Shown here: positions 16,166 to 25,091 of the stretch, one piece after another
Layout of the letters: the number at the start of each line of letters is the position of its first letter
Numbering within the stretch: the first letter of the stretch is position 1
NCBI RefSeq assembly: GCF_005930475.1
Contig: NZ_SJEW01000021.1
Coordinates: forward strand, 1-64,000
DNA length: 64,000 nucleotides
From: Modestobacter altitudinis
GTDB lineage: Bacteria > Actinomycetota > Actinomycetes > Mycobacteriales > Geodermatophilaceae
Direction: 5' to 3'
Notes under the pieces: generated by a model
Told to the model about the DNA's origin: nothing
The model's database searches: none
The model's input: only the letters and a program-made list of their open reading frames with translations
Translations under genes and position numbers: made by a program

Positions 16166-19100
16166 GTGTTCGAGAAGGTGCTGGTGGCCAACCGTGGCGA
16201 GATCGCCGTCCGCGCGTTCCGTGCCGCCTACGAGCTCGGTGCCGGGACGGTCGCCGTCTTCCCGCACGAGGACCGCAACTCCGTGCACCGGCTCAAGGCC
16301 GACGAGAGTTATGAGATCGGCGAGCCCGGGCACCCGGTGCGGGCCTACCTGGACGTCGCGGAGATCGTCCGCGCCGCGCAGCGGGCCGGGGCCGACGCCG
16401 TCTACCCCGGCTACGGGTTCCTGTCGGAGAACCCCGACCTCGCCGAGGCGTGTGCCCAGGCGGGGATCACCTTCGTCGGTCCCTCGGCCGCGGTGCTGGA
16501 GCTGACCGGTGACAAGTCGCGGGCGATCGCCGCGGCCCGGGACGCCGGTCTGCCGGTGCTGCAGGGCACCGAGCCGGGCGACCACGTCGACGTGCTGCTG
16601 ACCGCCGCCGAGGAGATCGAGGGGCCGATCTTCGTCAAAGCCGTGGCCGGTGGCGGGGGACGCGGCATGCGCCGGGTGGACGACCGCAGCCAGCTCCGCG
16701 GCGCGATCGAGGCGGCGATGCGGGAGGCGGAGTCGGCGTTCGGCGACGCCACCGTCTTCCTCGAGCAGGCGGTCGTCGACCCCCGGCACATCGAGGTGCA
16801 GATCCTCGCCGACGGCGAGGGCGAGGTCATCCACCTGTTCGAGCGGGACTGCTCGGTGCAGCGCCGGCACCAGAAGGTCATCGAGATCGCCCCGGCGCCG
16901 AACCTCGACCCGCAGTTGCGGGAGCGGATCTGTGCCGACGCGGTCGCCTTCGCCCGGGCCATCGACTACACCTGCGCGGGGACCGTCGAGTTCCTGGTCG
17001 ACCGCGAGGGCCGGCACGTGTTCATCGAGATGAACCCGCGGATCCAGGTCGAGCACACCGTCACCGAGGAGGTCACCGACGTCGACCTGGTGCAGTCCCA
17101 GCTGCGGATCGCGGCGGGGGAGACGCTGGCCGACCTCGGCCTGTCCCAGGACTCGATCGTGCTGCGCGGGGCGGCGCTGCAGACCCGGATCACCACGGAG
17201 GACCCGGCCAACGGATTCCGCCCGGACACCGGCCGGATCACCGCCTACCGCTCGCCCGGTGGCGCCGGGGTCCGGCTGGACGGCGCCGCCACCCTCGGCG
17301 CGGAGGTGGGCGCCTACTTCGACTCGATGCTGGTCAAGCTCACCTGCCGCGGCCGCACCTGGGACCTCGCGGTGGCCCGCGCGCGGCGGGCGGTGGCTGA
17401 GTTCCGGATCCGCGGCGTCTCGACCAACATCCCGTTCCTGCAGGCGGTGCTCGACGACCCGGACTTCCGGGCCGGCCGGGTGACGACGTCGTTCATCGAG
17501 GAGCGCCCGGAGCTGCTCACCGCCCGCTCCTCGGCCGACCGGGGTACCAAGGTGCTCAGCTACCTGGCCGACGTGACGGTGAACCAGCCGTTCGGCGAGC
17601 GGCCGCACCTGGTCGACCCGACCGAGAAGCTGCCGCGGCTGGACCTGAGCCGCCCACCGACCGAGGGCTCCCGCGACCGGCTGCGCGCGCTCGGTCCGGA
17701 GGGCTTCGCCGCCGACCTGCGCGCGCAGACCGCGCTCGCGGTCACCGACACCACCTTCCGGGACGCCCACCAGTCGCTGCTGGCCACCCGGGTGCGCACC
17801 AAGGACCTGGTCGCCGTAGCCGGGCACGTGGCCCGGGCCACACCCGAGCTGCTGAGCATCGAGGCCTGGGGCGGGGCCACCTACGACGTCGCGCTGCGGT
17901 TCCTGCACGAGGACCCCTGGGACCGGCTGGCCGCGCTGCGCGAGGCGGTGCCGAACGTCTGCCTGCAGATGCTGCTGCGCGGGCGGAACACCGTGGGCTA
18001 CACGCCGTACCCGGAGCAGGTGACGACGGCGTTCGTGGCCGAGGCCGCCCGCACCGGCATCGACGTCTTCCGGGTGTTCGACGCGCTCAACGACGTCAGC
18101 CAGATGCGCCCGGCCATCGACGCCGTCCGGGAGACCGGGACGGCGGTCGCCGAGGTCGCGCTCTGCTACACCGCCGACCTCTCCGACCCGGCCGAGCAGC
18201 TGTACGACCTGGACTACTACCTGCGGCTGGCCGAGCAGATCGTGCAGGCCGGCGCGCACGTGCTCGCTGTCAAGGACATGGCCGGGCTGCTCCGCCCGCC
18301 GGCGGCGGCGACCCTGGTCACGGCGCTGCGCGAGCGGTTCGACCTGCCGGTGCACCTGCACACCCACGACACCCCCGGCGGGCAGCTGGCCACCCTGATG
18401 GCCGCCTGGCAGGCCGGCGTCGACGCCGTGGACGGCGCCAGCGCGGCCCTCGCCGGCACCACCAGCCAGCCGGCGCTGAGCAGCATCGTCGCGGCCACCG
18501 ACCACACCGAGCGGGCCACCGGGCTGGACCTGCGCGCGGTCAACGACCTCGAGCCCTACTGGGAGGCGGTCCGCCGGGTGTACGCCCCGTTCGAGTCCGG
18601 GCTGCCCGCACCGACCGGGCGGGTCTACACCCACGAGATCCCCGGCGGGCAGTTGTCCAACCTGCGCCAGCAGGCCATCGCCCTGGGCCTGGGCCAGCGG
18701 TTCGAGGAGGTCGAGGCGATGTACGCCGCGGCCGACCGGCTGCTCGGCCGGCTGGTCAAGGTCACCCCGTCGTCGAAGGTGGTCGGTGACCTGGCGCTGC
18801 AGCTGGTCGGCGCCGGGGTCGGGGCCGACGACTTCGCCGCCGACCCCGGCACGCACGACCTGCCCGACTCCGTCGTCGGCTTCCTGCGCGGCGAGCTGGG
18901 CGACCCACCCGGCGGCTGGCCCGAGCCGTTCCGCAGCCGGGCACTGGAGGGACGCCGTCCGGCCGAGCCGCCCGCCGAGCTCACCGACGACGACCTCGAC
19001 GGGCTGGCGAAAGAGCCCCGGGCGACGCTGAACCGGCTGCTGTTCCCCGGCCCCACCAAGGAGTACGAGCAGCACCGCGACACCTACGGCGACACCAGCG

Positions 19101-19540
19101 TCCTGCCCAGCAAGGAGTTCCTCTACGGGCTGCGCGCAGGCACCGAGCACCAGGTCGACCTCGAGCCCGGTGTCCGGCTGCTCATCGGCATCGAGGCGGT
19201 CTCCGACGCCGACGAGCGCGGCATGCGGACGGTGATGTGCACGATGAACGGCCAGCTGCGGCCGGTGTCGGTGCGGGACCGGTCCGTCTCGGCCGACGTC
19301 CAGCCCGCGGAGAAGGCCGACCGCAGCGACCCGGGCCAGGTGGCCGCGCCGTTCGCCGGCGTCGTCACCCTCGCGGTGTCCGAGGGCGACGAGGTCGAGG
19401 CCGGCACCCAGATCGGCACCATCGAGGCGATGAAGATGGAGGCCTCGATCACCGCGCCGCGGGCGGGGTCGGTGACCCGGGTGGCGATCAGCGCCGTCCA
19501 GCAGGTCGAGGGCGGTGACCTGCTCGTCGTCCTGGGCTGA
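16166..19540 (+). CDS. pyc: Pyruvate carboxylase
   Basis: A 1124-residue single-chain biotin enzyme making oxaloacetate from pyruvate, bicarbonate and ATP. Domains in order are biotin carboxylase (residues 1-450; MFEKVLVANRGEIAVRA, then the ATP-grasp text VKAVAGGGGRGMRRV and EMNPRIQVEHTVTEE), carboxyltransferase (DTTFRDAHQSLLATRVRTKDL near 528, with the VKDMAGLLRPPAA segment), and the biotin carrier with the EAMKMEAS site near Lys1090. The length is that of the one-subunit form. GTG 16166 is preceded by GAGAGGAGA. With pckG later in the window it provides anaplerosis and gluconeogenesis, although the two genes are 36 kb apart and not co-transcribed. Confidence 0.96.
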   Translation: MFEKVLVANRGEIAVRAFRAAYELGAGTVAVFPHEDRNSVHRLKADESYEIGEPGHPVRAYLDVAEIVRAAQRAGADAVYPGYGFLSENPDLAEACAQAGITFVGPSAAVLELTGDKSRAIAAARDAGLPVLQGTEPGDHVDVLLTAAEEIEGPIFVKAVAGGGGRGMRRVDDRSQLRGAIEAAMREAESAFGDATVFLEQAVVDPRHIEVQILADGEGEVIHLFERDCSVQRRHQKVIEIAPAPNLDPQLRERICADAVAFARAIDYTCAGTVEFLVDREGRHVFIEMNPRIQVEHTVTEEVTDVDLVQSQLRIAAGETLADLGLSQDSIVLRGAALQTRITTEDPANGFRPDTGRITAYRSPGGAGVRLDGAATLGAEVGAYFDSMLVKLTCRGRTWDLAVARARRAVAEFRIRGVSTNIPFLQAVLDDPDFRAGRVTTSFIEERPELLTARSSADRGTKVLSYLADVTVNQPFGERPHLVDPTEKLPRLDLSRPPTEGSRDRLRALGPEGFAADLRAQTALAVTDTTFRDAHQSLLATRVRTKDLVAVAGHVARATPELLSIEAWGGATYDVALRFLHEDPWDRLAALREAVPNVCLQMLLRGRNTVGYTPYPEQVTTAFVAEAARTGIDVFRVFDALNDVSQMRPAIDAVRETGTAVAEVALCYTADLSDPAEQLYDLDYYLRLAEQIVQAGAHVLAVKDMAGLLRPPAAATLVTALRERFDLPVHLHTHDTPGGQLATLMAAWQAGVDAVDGASAALAGTTSQPALSSIVAATDHTERATGLDLRAVNDLEPYWEAVRRVYAPFESGLPAPTGRVYTHEIPGGQLSNLRQQAIALGLGQRFEEVEAMYAAADRLLGRLVKVTPSSKVVGDLALQLVGAGVGADDFAADPGTHDLPDSVVGFLRGELGDPPGGWPEPFRSRALEGRRPAEPPAELTDDDLDGLAKEPRATLNRLLFPGPTKEYEQHRDTYGDTSVLPSKEFLYGLRAGTEHQVDLEPGVRLLIGIEAVSDADERGMRTVMCTMNGQLRPVSVRDRSVSADVQPAEKADRSDPGQVAAPFAGVVTLAVSEGDEVEAGTQIGTIEAMKMEASITAPRAGSVTRVAISAVQQVEGGDLLVVLG

Positions 19541-19581
19541 GGGGTTCCCCAGGCGTCACACCGGGGCGGTAGGAAGTGCCG

Positions 19582-22224
19582 GTGACCTCAGCGCGGACGA
19601 CGACCCGGTCGAGCTCGCGGCACCTCATCGCCCAGCTCTCCGCCCCGGTGCGCCGCTTCATCGCCACCGAGGCGGCGAGTGCCGCCCTGCTCGTCGCCGC
19701 GACGGTCGTCGCGCTGCTGTGGGCCAACTCGCCGTGGGGCGACTCCTACGACCGGCTGTGGCACACCGAGTTCGCCGTCCGGTTCGGGTCCGCCGGGGTC
19801 ACCGAGTCCCTGCAGCACTGGGTGAACGAGGGCCTGATGGTCTTCTTCTTCTTCCTCATCGGGATGGAGGTCCGCCGCGAGCTGCAGATGGGTGAGCTCA
19901 CCCAGCGCAACCGGCTCTCGGTGCCCACCCTCGCGGCGCTCGCCGGGCTCGTCGTCCCGGCGCTGGTCTACACGGCGTTCAACGCCGGCGGGCCGGGCGC
20001 CCACGGGTGGGGCATCGCGATGGCCACCGACACCGCCTTCCTGCTCGGCGTCCTCGCGCTCGTCGGTCCGCGCTGCCCCACCCAGCTGCGGGTCTTCCTG
20101 CTGTCGCTGTCGGTGGTCGACGACATCGGCGCGCTGAGCGCCATCGCGGTGTTCTACTCCGAGGAGATCGACCTGCTGGCGCTGGCCGTCGCCGGCCTCT
20201 GCGTCCTCGCCTTCTACCTGCTCACCCGGCTGCAGGTCTGGCGTGGGCCGTTCTACTTCGCCGTCGGGGTGGTGATGTGGCTGTCGATGGAGGCCTCCGG
20301 GGTCAGCCCGACGATCGGCGGGGTGGTGCTGGGACTGCTGGTCAGCGCCTACCCGCCGCGCCGCAGCGAGGTCGAGTCCGCCGGCTTGCTGACCCGGGCC
20401 TTCCGCCAGTCGCCGGACCCGGCCCTGGCCCGGCAGGCGAAGCTCTCGGTGGAGCGGGCGATCTCGCCGAACGAGCGGATCGGCGCGCTGCTGGTGCCCT
20501 GGAGCGGTTACGTCGTCGTCCCGGTGTTCGCGCTGGCCAACGCCGGGGTGCACCTGAGCACCGATCTGATGGCCCGGGCGCTGACCTCGCCGGTCACCAT
20601 CGGCGTCTTCGTCGCCCTGGTGCTCGGCAAGTTCCTCGGCGTCGGGGTGGCCGCGACCGCCGCGGTGCGGTTCCGGCTCGGCCGGCTGCCGCCCGGGGTA
20701 GACCTGCGCAGCGTCTGGGGCGGCGCGGTGCTGTCCGGGCTGGGCTTCACCGTCTCCCTCTTCGTCACCGACCTCGCCTTCACCGATCCCGAGCTGCAGG
20801 ACGAGGCGCGGGTCGGCATCCTCGCGGCCGCGCTCACCGCCGCCGTCCTCGGGGCGGTGTGGTTCCGGCTGCTCGGCCGGCGCGACCCCGCGGAGGAGAC
20901 CCCGGCCGCCCGCCGGCTGGACCCACCGGTCGACCCGGAGCGCGACCACGTGCGGGGGGCGGTCGGCGCCCCGCTGGAGCTGGTCGAGTTCGGTGACGTC
21001 GAGTGCCCGTTCTGCGGGCGGGCCACCGGCGTGCTCAGCGAGCTGCGCCGCCGGTTCGGCGAGGACCTGCGCTACGTCTTCCGGCACCTCCCGCTGCCCG
21101 ACGTCCACCCGCACGCCGAGCTGGCCGCCGAGGCCGTCGAGGCCGCCGGTGCGCAGGGTGCCTTCTGGGCCATGCACGACCGGCTCTTCGCCCACCAGGA
21201 CCAGCTCGAGGCCGGCGAGCTGCTCGACCACGCAGCCGCCCTGGGGCTGGACCTGGGCCGGTTCGCCCGGGAGCTCGGCGACGGGACCTTCGCCTCGCGG
21301 GTGCGCGAGGACGTCGCCTCGGCCGAGGCCAGCGGGGTGACCGGCACGCCGACCTTCTTCGTCAACGGCGTGCGGCACGAGGGGCCGACGACCACCGACG
21401 CGCTCGCCGCCGCGCTCCTGGCCAGCGACCCGCGCGGCCCCGGCCGTCAGCCGCTGCCGCCGTCGGGGGCCACGTCGGCGGCCGTGCGTGGGGTGACGCT
21501 GTCCCCGTCGGCCGAGCTCCCGGGCATCACCCGCCTGCCCGACGGCGGGTTCGAGGAGACCCCGGACGACGGGTCGACCCCGCGACTCACCCCGGCGCAG
21601 CTCACCGCGCTCACCCGGGTCGGCCGGCGGCTGCGCACCGAGCACGGGCAGGTGCTGCTGCGCTCCGGCGCCGCGGAGTACGACTTCTTCGTGATCCTGT
21701 CCGGGTCCGTGGCGATCGTCGAGGGTCCGCTGGAGGGGCCGGGCAAGCGCGTGGTCGCCATCAACGGGCCCGGGCGGTTCCTCGGCGGTCTCAACCAGCT
21801 CGCCGGTCAGCGGCCGGTGCGCTCGCTGGTGGCCGCCGAGGCCGGGGAGGTCGTGGTGATCACCCTGGAGCAGCTCCGGGCGCTGCTGGCCCGCGACCGC
21901 GAGCTGGGCGACCTCATCACCCGGTCGTTCCTGCTGCGCCGGGCGATGCTGATCGGGCAGGCCAACGGGCTGCGGGTGGTGGGCGACCGCCGGTGGCCGG
22001 CCAGCCAGCGACTGCAGGCCGAGCTGGCCGAGGACGGGATCGCGCACCAGTGGCTCGACCCGGCCGAGGACGCGGCGGCCCGCACGCTGTTCGCCGAGGC
22101 GGGTGGCGACGGCGGCACCCGGCCGATCGTGATCCGCCCGGACGGCCGGGTGCTGGCCGAGCCCACCCGGGACGACCTGCTCGCCGCGGCCGGCTCGGCC
22201 ACCCGGGACCTCACCACCTCGTGA
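19582..22224 (+). CDS. NhaA Na+/H+ antiporter fused to DsbA-like, cyclic-nucleotide-binding and glutaredoxin-like domains
   Basis: One uninterrupted frame of about 880 residues. Residues 1-430 are NhaA, with eleven or twelve hydrophobic segments, MATDTAFLLGVLAL and VVDDIGALSAIAVFY. These supply the aspartates equivalent to Asp133, Asp163 and Asp164 of E. coli NhaA. Residues 445-640 form a DsbA-like thioredoxin fold with a C-P-F-C active site near 475-478 and the cis-proline segment GVTGTPTFFVNG. Residues 670-790 resemble a cyclic-nucleotide-binding barrel (YDFFVILSGSVAIVEG, GRFLGGLNQLAGQ). Residues 795-875 match the glutaredoxin-like linker that normally precedes thioredoxin reductase (LRVVGDRRWPASQRLQ, RPIVIRPDGRVL), but the reductase itself is absent. 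The start is GTG 19582, with AGGAAG 5 bases upstream; GTG 19576 is an alternative. Confidence 0.9.
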   Translation: MTSARTTTRSSSRHLIAQLSAPVRRFIATEAASAALLVAATVVALLWANSPWGDSYDRLWHTEFAVRFGSAGVTESLQHWVNEGLMVFFFFLIGMEVRRELQMGELTQRNRLSVPTLAALAGLVVPALVYTAFNAGGPGAHGWGIAMATDTAFLLGVLALVGPRCPTQLRVFLLSLSVVDDIGALSAIAVFYSEEIDLLALAVAGLCVLAFYLLTRLQVWRGPFYFAVGVVMWLSMEASGVSPTIGGVVLGLLVSAYPPRRSEVESAGLLTRAFRQSPDPALARQAKLSVERAISPNERIGALLVPWSGYVVVPVFALANAGVHLSTDLMARALTSPVTIGVFVALVLGKFLGVGVAATAAVRFRLGRLPPGVDLRSVWGGAVLSGLGFTVSLFVTDLAFTDPELQDEARVGILAAALTAAVLGAVWFRLLGRRDPAEETPAARRLDPPVDPERDHVRGAVGAPLELVEFGDVECPFCGRATGVLSELRRRFGEDLRYVFRHLPLPDVHPHAELAAEAVEAAGAQGAFWAMHDRLFAHQDQLEAGELLDHAAALGLDLGRFARELGDGTFASRVREDVASAEASGVTGTPTFFVNGVRHEGPTTTDALAAALLASDPRGPGRQPLPPSGATSAAVRGVTLSPSAELPGITRLPDGGFEETPDDGSTPRLTPAQLTALTRVGRRLRTEHGQVLLRSGAAEYDFFVILSGSVAIVEGPLEGPGKRVVAINGPGRFLGGLNQLAGQRPVRSLVAAEAGEVVVITLEQLRALLARDRELGDLITRSFLLRRAMLIGQANGLRVVGDRRWPASQRLQAELAEDGIAHQWLDPAEDAAARTLFAEAGGDGGTRPIVIRPDGRVLAEPTRDDLLAAAGSATRDLTTS

Positions 22225-22303
22225 CCGGCCACGGCACCGTCAGGCCGGCGCCCACCTGCAGGGCGCGACGGAGCATGCGGCCGGCCCGGGTCACGGCGGT
22301 GGG

Positions 22304-22915
22304 TCATGCGCAGTGCTGCCGGGCCAGGCGGCCACGGACGACCTCGACCGCCACGGGCACGAGGGAGAGCGCGACGACCCCCAGGACGAACAGCTCGACG
22401 TGGTCCCGGACGACCGCGACCTGGCCCAGCCAGTAGCCGAGCAGGGTCACCACGGTCGTCCAGGCGACACCGCCGATGACCGAGTTCACGGTGTAGCGGC
22501 CGACGTCCATCCGGGAGGCACCGGCCATCACGGTCGCGAAGGTGCGGATGACCGGCACGAAGCGGGCCAGCAGGATGGTCCGGGTGCCGTTGCGCTCGAA
22601 GAAGGCCACCGACCGCTCGACGTACTCGGCCCTGAAGAGCCTCGAGTCCGGTCGGCTGAACACGGCCGGACCGGCCTTCCGCCCGATCCAGTAACCGACC
22701 AGGTTCCCGGCGACCGCGGCGACGGGCAGGAACAGCAGCACGACCCAGAGCGGAGCGACGAGGCCACCGGCCACGAGCAGCCCGACGGTGAACAGCAGCG
22801 AGTCCCCGGGCAGGAAGAAGCCCACCAGCAGTCCGCACTCGGCGAAGAGGACGACCATGACCCCGACGAGCCCGAAGGTGTTGATCAGATGCGTCGGGTC
22901 GAGGAGTCCACTCAC
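22304..22915 (-). CDS. DedA-family membrane protein
   Basis: A 203-residue membrane protein of the DedA/SNARE-associated family, linked in other bacteria to phospholipid flipping and envelope homeostasis. It has the family pattern LFAECGLLVGFFLPGDSLLFTVG at the N-terminus and the conserved FFERNGTRTILLARFVPVIRTFATVMAGASRM segment in the middle (seen as overlapping short motifs), followed by two hydrophobic helices. GTG 22915 lies 7 bases from a TACCGT -10 box and lacks a ribosome site, so the transcript is probably leaderless. The response-regulator-like box 22939-22957 lies just upstream, so the two-component system encoded next door probably controls it. Confidence 0.9.
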   Translation of the reverse strand: MSGLLDPTHLINTFGLVGVMVVLFAECGLLVGFFLPGDSLLFTVGLLVAGGLVAPLWVVLLFLPVAAVAGNLVGYWIGRKAGPAVFSRPDSRLFRAEYVERSVAFFERNGTRTILLARFVPVIRTFATVMAGASRMDVGRYTVNSVIGGVAWTTVVTLLGYWLGQVAVVRDHVELFVLGVVALSLVPVAVEVVRGRLARQHCA

Positions 22916-22922
22916 CCCCGGG

Positions 22923-22928
22923 ACGGTA
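22923..22928 (-). promoter_or_regulatory. Leaderless -10 box TACCGT for DedA gene
   Basis: On the minus strand TACCGT is followed by seven bases and the GTG start. The same hexamer with 6-base spacing occurs before two other starts in the window (42269 and 42338), which supports it as a real promoter element. Confidence 0.55.
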
Positions 22929-22938
22929 GGTCGGTGGA

Positions 22939-22957
22939 CCTGAACGCCGCCTGAACG
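22939..22957 (+). promoter_or_regulatory. Direct-repeat box CCTGAACG-N3-CCTGAACG, copy 1
   Basis: Two exact CCTGAACG half-sites start 11 bp apart, one helical turn, as is usual for OmpR/PhoB-type regulators. The box lies 10 bases upstream of the DedA -10 box. An identical pair of half-sites precedes the response-regulator gene itself at 25051-25069. Confidence 0.65.
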
Positions 22958-22997
22958 TGCAGGTCCGGTGGCGGGCTCGACGGCGGGCCGACCGCGT

Positions 22998-24338
22998 TCA
23001 GCCCGGAGGCAGCCGGATCTCGAACCGGCCGCCGGGTCCGGGACGGCAGGTGAGCGCCCCGGCCGAGGCGGCCGCCAGCCGGGCGGCGAGGGCGAGCCCG
23101 AGCCCACCGCCGGGGTGGCCGTCCTCGGGGTCGCCGCGCCAGCCGGGGTCGCACACCCGGTCGACGTCGGCGGCGGCCACCCCCTGCCCGTCGTCCGAGA
23201 CGACGAGGAGCACGCCGTCCCTGGTGCGCTCGCCGTGCACGGTGATCGAGCTGCGGGCGTACCGGAGGGCGTTGTCCAGCACCGGCGCGAGCAACCGCTG
23301 CAGCACGGCGGCGTCCACGCCGACGGTGAGGGCGCGGTCGATGTCGACGGAGACCCGCACCCCGGGCGGGGCCGCCGTCGCCACCACCAGGTCGGCGACG
23401 GCCTGCGTCGGAGAGCAGCGACCCGGCGCGGTCCGGGTGCCGGCCCGGGCCGAGGCCAGCAGCGTCTCGATGATCTGCTGCATGTCGCCGGCGGCGGCGT
23501 CCACCGCGGCCAGCCCGGTGGCCACGGCCTGGTCCTGCGGACGGCGCTCCCGGGTCAGGTCGACCTCGGCCCGCAGCCGTGCCAGCGGCGTCCGCAGCTC
23601 GTGGGACAGCTCGGCGGTCAGCCGCTGCTCGTGCCGCAGCACGGCGGACAGCCGGTCCAGCACTCCGTCGAGGGTCCCCGCCAGTTCGGCGAGCTCGGTC
23701 GGGCGGGGCTGGGAGCCGAAGCGGCGGTCCACGTCCTCAGCGCTCCACCGGGCCGCCTGCTCGCTCATCTCCTGCACCGGGCGCAGCGCGCGGCGCACGT
23801 TCGCCCGCAGCACCAGGTGCACGATGACCAGCAGCACGAGCGCAACCGCCGCGCTGCCCCACAGCGCGAGCCGCTCCAGCTGCCGGTAGGGGGTGAGGCT
23901 CGTGCTGGTGACCACCGTCGCCACCCGGTCGTCCCCTCGGACGACCGGCAGGGCGAGGAGCCGCAGCGGGTCCTGGTCGCCGACCTCCGTCGTCCGCCGG
24001 CCGCTCGCGGCGAGCTCCAGCGCGGCGCGGTCCAGCCGCGGGGGGCTGCCCGGCGGGCCCTCGACCACGGTGCCGTCCGCGGCGACGATCCAGGTGCCCA
24101 GGTCCAGTGCCTGGTCGTCCTGCCCCTCGTCGACCGTGAGCGCGCCCGAGGGGGCGACGTCCAGGGTGATCGCGGTCGCCTGGGCCCGGGCCTCCAGCAC
24201 GCTGTCGGCCTGGCCGGACAGCGCCGAGGTCAGCAGCAGGTTCGCCCCCACCGCGAGCAGCAGGACCCACGCAGCGACCACGGCGGAGGCCGACCAGGAG
24301 AGCCGGTCCCGCAGGCTCGACCGGCGCAGCACGCTCAC
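22998..24338 (-). CDS. Two-component sensor histidine kinase
   Basis: A 446-residue membrane kinase. TM1 is near residues 12-34 and TM2 near 155-175, enclosing an extracytoplasmic sensor of about 120 residues. A HAMP linker follows (LRANVRRALRPVQEMSEQAARWS), then the dimerisation helix with LSHELRTPLARLRAEV (phospho-histidine near 245). The ATPase domain carries VLDNALRYA and DDGQGV, and GGGLGLALAARLA serves as the G2 box. GTG 24338 overlaps the response-regulator stop as GTGA, so the pair is co-translated. The short sensor has no domain I recognise. It would phosphorylate the regulator encoded just upstream in the same operon. Confidence 0.93.
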   Translation of the reverse strand: MSVLRRSSLRDRLSWSASAVVAAWVLLLAVGANLLLTSALSGQADSVLEARAQATAITLDVAPSGALTVDEGQDDQALDLGTWIVAADGTVVEGPPGSPPRLDRAALELAASGRRTTEVGDQDPLRLLALPVVRGDDRVATVVTSTSLTPYRQLERLALWGSAAVALVLLVIVHLVLRANVRRALRPVQEMSEQAARWSAEDVDRRFGSQPRPTELAELAGTLDGVLDRLSAVLRHEQRLTAELSHELRTPLARLRAEVDLTRERRPQDQAVATGLAAVDAAAGDMQQIIETLLASARAGTRTAPGRCSPTQAVADLVVATAAPPGVRVSVDIDRALTVGVDAAVLQRLLAPVLDNALRYARSSITVHGERTRDGVLLVVSDDGQGVAAADVDRVCDPGWRGDPEDGHPGGGLGLALAARLAAASAGALTCRPGPGGRFEIRLPPG

Positions 24339-25009
24339 TGGAACCGGTAGCCGACGCCGACGACGGTCCCGATCGACCGGCCGTGGTCGCCGGCCTCGGC
24401 GAGCTTGCGGCGCAGCCGGGCGACGTACTGGTCGAGGGTGTTGTCCGCGACGATCGCACCCTCCGGCCACCCGGCCCGGGCCAGCTCCCGGCGGCGGACC
24501 ACGTCGCCGGGGGCGGCCATCAGCGCGGCGAGCAGCCGGAACTCCGTCGGGGTCAGCGACTGGCGCCCGGCCGGTCCGTCGAGTGCGTGGGCGGCGGGGT
24601 CCAGCTGCAGCACCGCCGGCTGGGGCAGCGGGCGGGCGGCCCCACGACGGAGGAGCGCCTGCAACCGGACGACCAGCTCCCGCACGTGGAAGGGCTTCGT
24701 CAGGTACTCGTCGCCGCCCGCGGCGTACCCCGACAGCAGGTCGTGCAACTGGTCGCGGGCGGTGAGGAACAGCACCGGGACGTCGATCCCGCGGGCCCGC
24801 AGCGCCTGGCAGACGTCCCGGCCGTCGGAGTCCGGCAGCCCGATGTCCAGCACGACCGCGGCGAAGCGGGTGTCCGGCCCCCGCCCGGCCGCGGCGAGGG
24901 CCCCGGTGCCGTCGGCGGCCGTCGTCACCTCCAGGTCGTGCTCCCGCAGCGCGCGGGCCACCGCGGCACGCAGCGCACCGTCGTCCTCCACCACCAGCAC
25001 CTCGGGCAC
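24335..25009 (-). CDS. OmpR/PhoB-family response regulator
   Basis: A 224-residue two-domain regulator. The receiver has the acidic pair in VVEDDGALR, the phospho-acceptor aspartate in VVLDIGLPDSDG, the conserved threonine in FLTARDQ and the lysine in YLTKPFHVREL. The winged-helix output domain starts near residue 125 (QSLTPTEFRLLAALMAAPGDVV) and ends GRSIGTVVGVGYRFQ. GTG 25009 was chosen because the protein then opens VPEVLVVEDDG as usual. A direct-repeat box, CCTGAACG-N3-CCTGAACG, lies 42 bases upstream, so it probably regulates its own operon, the divergent membrane-protein operon and dedA. Confidence 0.93.
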   Translation of the reverse strand: MPEVLVVEDDGALRAAVARALREHDLEVTTAADGTGALAAAGRGPDTRFAAVVLDIGLPDSDGRDVCQALRARGIDVPVLFLTARDQLHDLLSGYAAGGDEYLTKPFHVRELVVRLQALLRRGAARPLPQPAVLQLDPAAHALDGPAGRQSLTPTEFRLLAALMAAPGDVVRRRELARAGWPEGAIVADNTLDQYVARLRRKLAEAGDHGRSIGTVVGVGYRFQ

Positions 25010-25050
25010 GGCGACGATGGTGCCCGACCGCCGCCGCCACGCGGCAGAGC

Positions 25051-25069
25051 CGTTCAGGCGCCGTTCAGG
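25051..25069 (-). promoter_or_regulatory. Direct-repeat box CCTGAACG-N3-CCTGAACG, copy 2
   Basis: The same two half-sites as at 22939-22957, on the opposite strand and with a spacer of GCG instead of CCG. It lies in the 82-bp region between the response regulator and the divergent COG4705-like gene, 23 bases before the latter's ATG. It is the probable binding site of the adjacent response regulator. Confidence 0.65.
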
Positions 25070-25091
25070 GCGTGGAGCCGACCCTGCAGGC

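Noticed and set aside
16013-19150. A 1045-codon minus-strand open frame opposite pyruvate carboxylase
   Set aside because: The plus strand encodes every motif of pyruvate carboxylase, and the minus-strand product is low-complexity.
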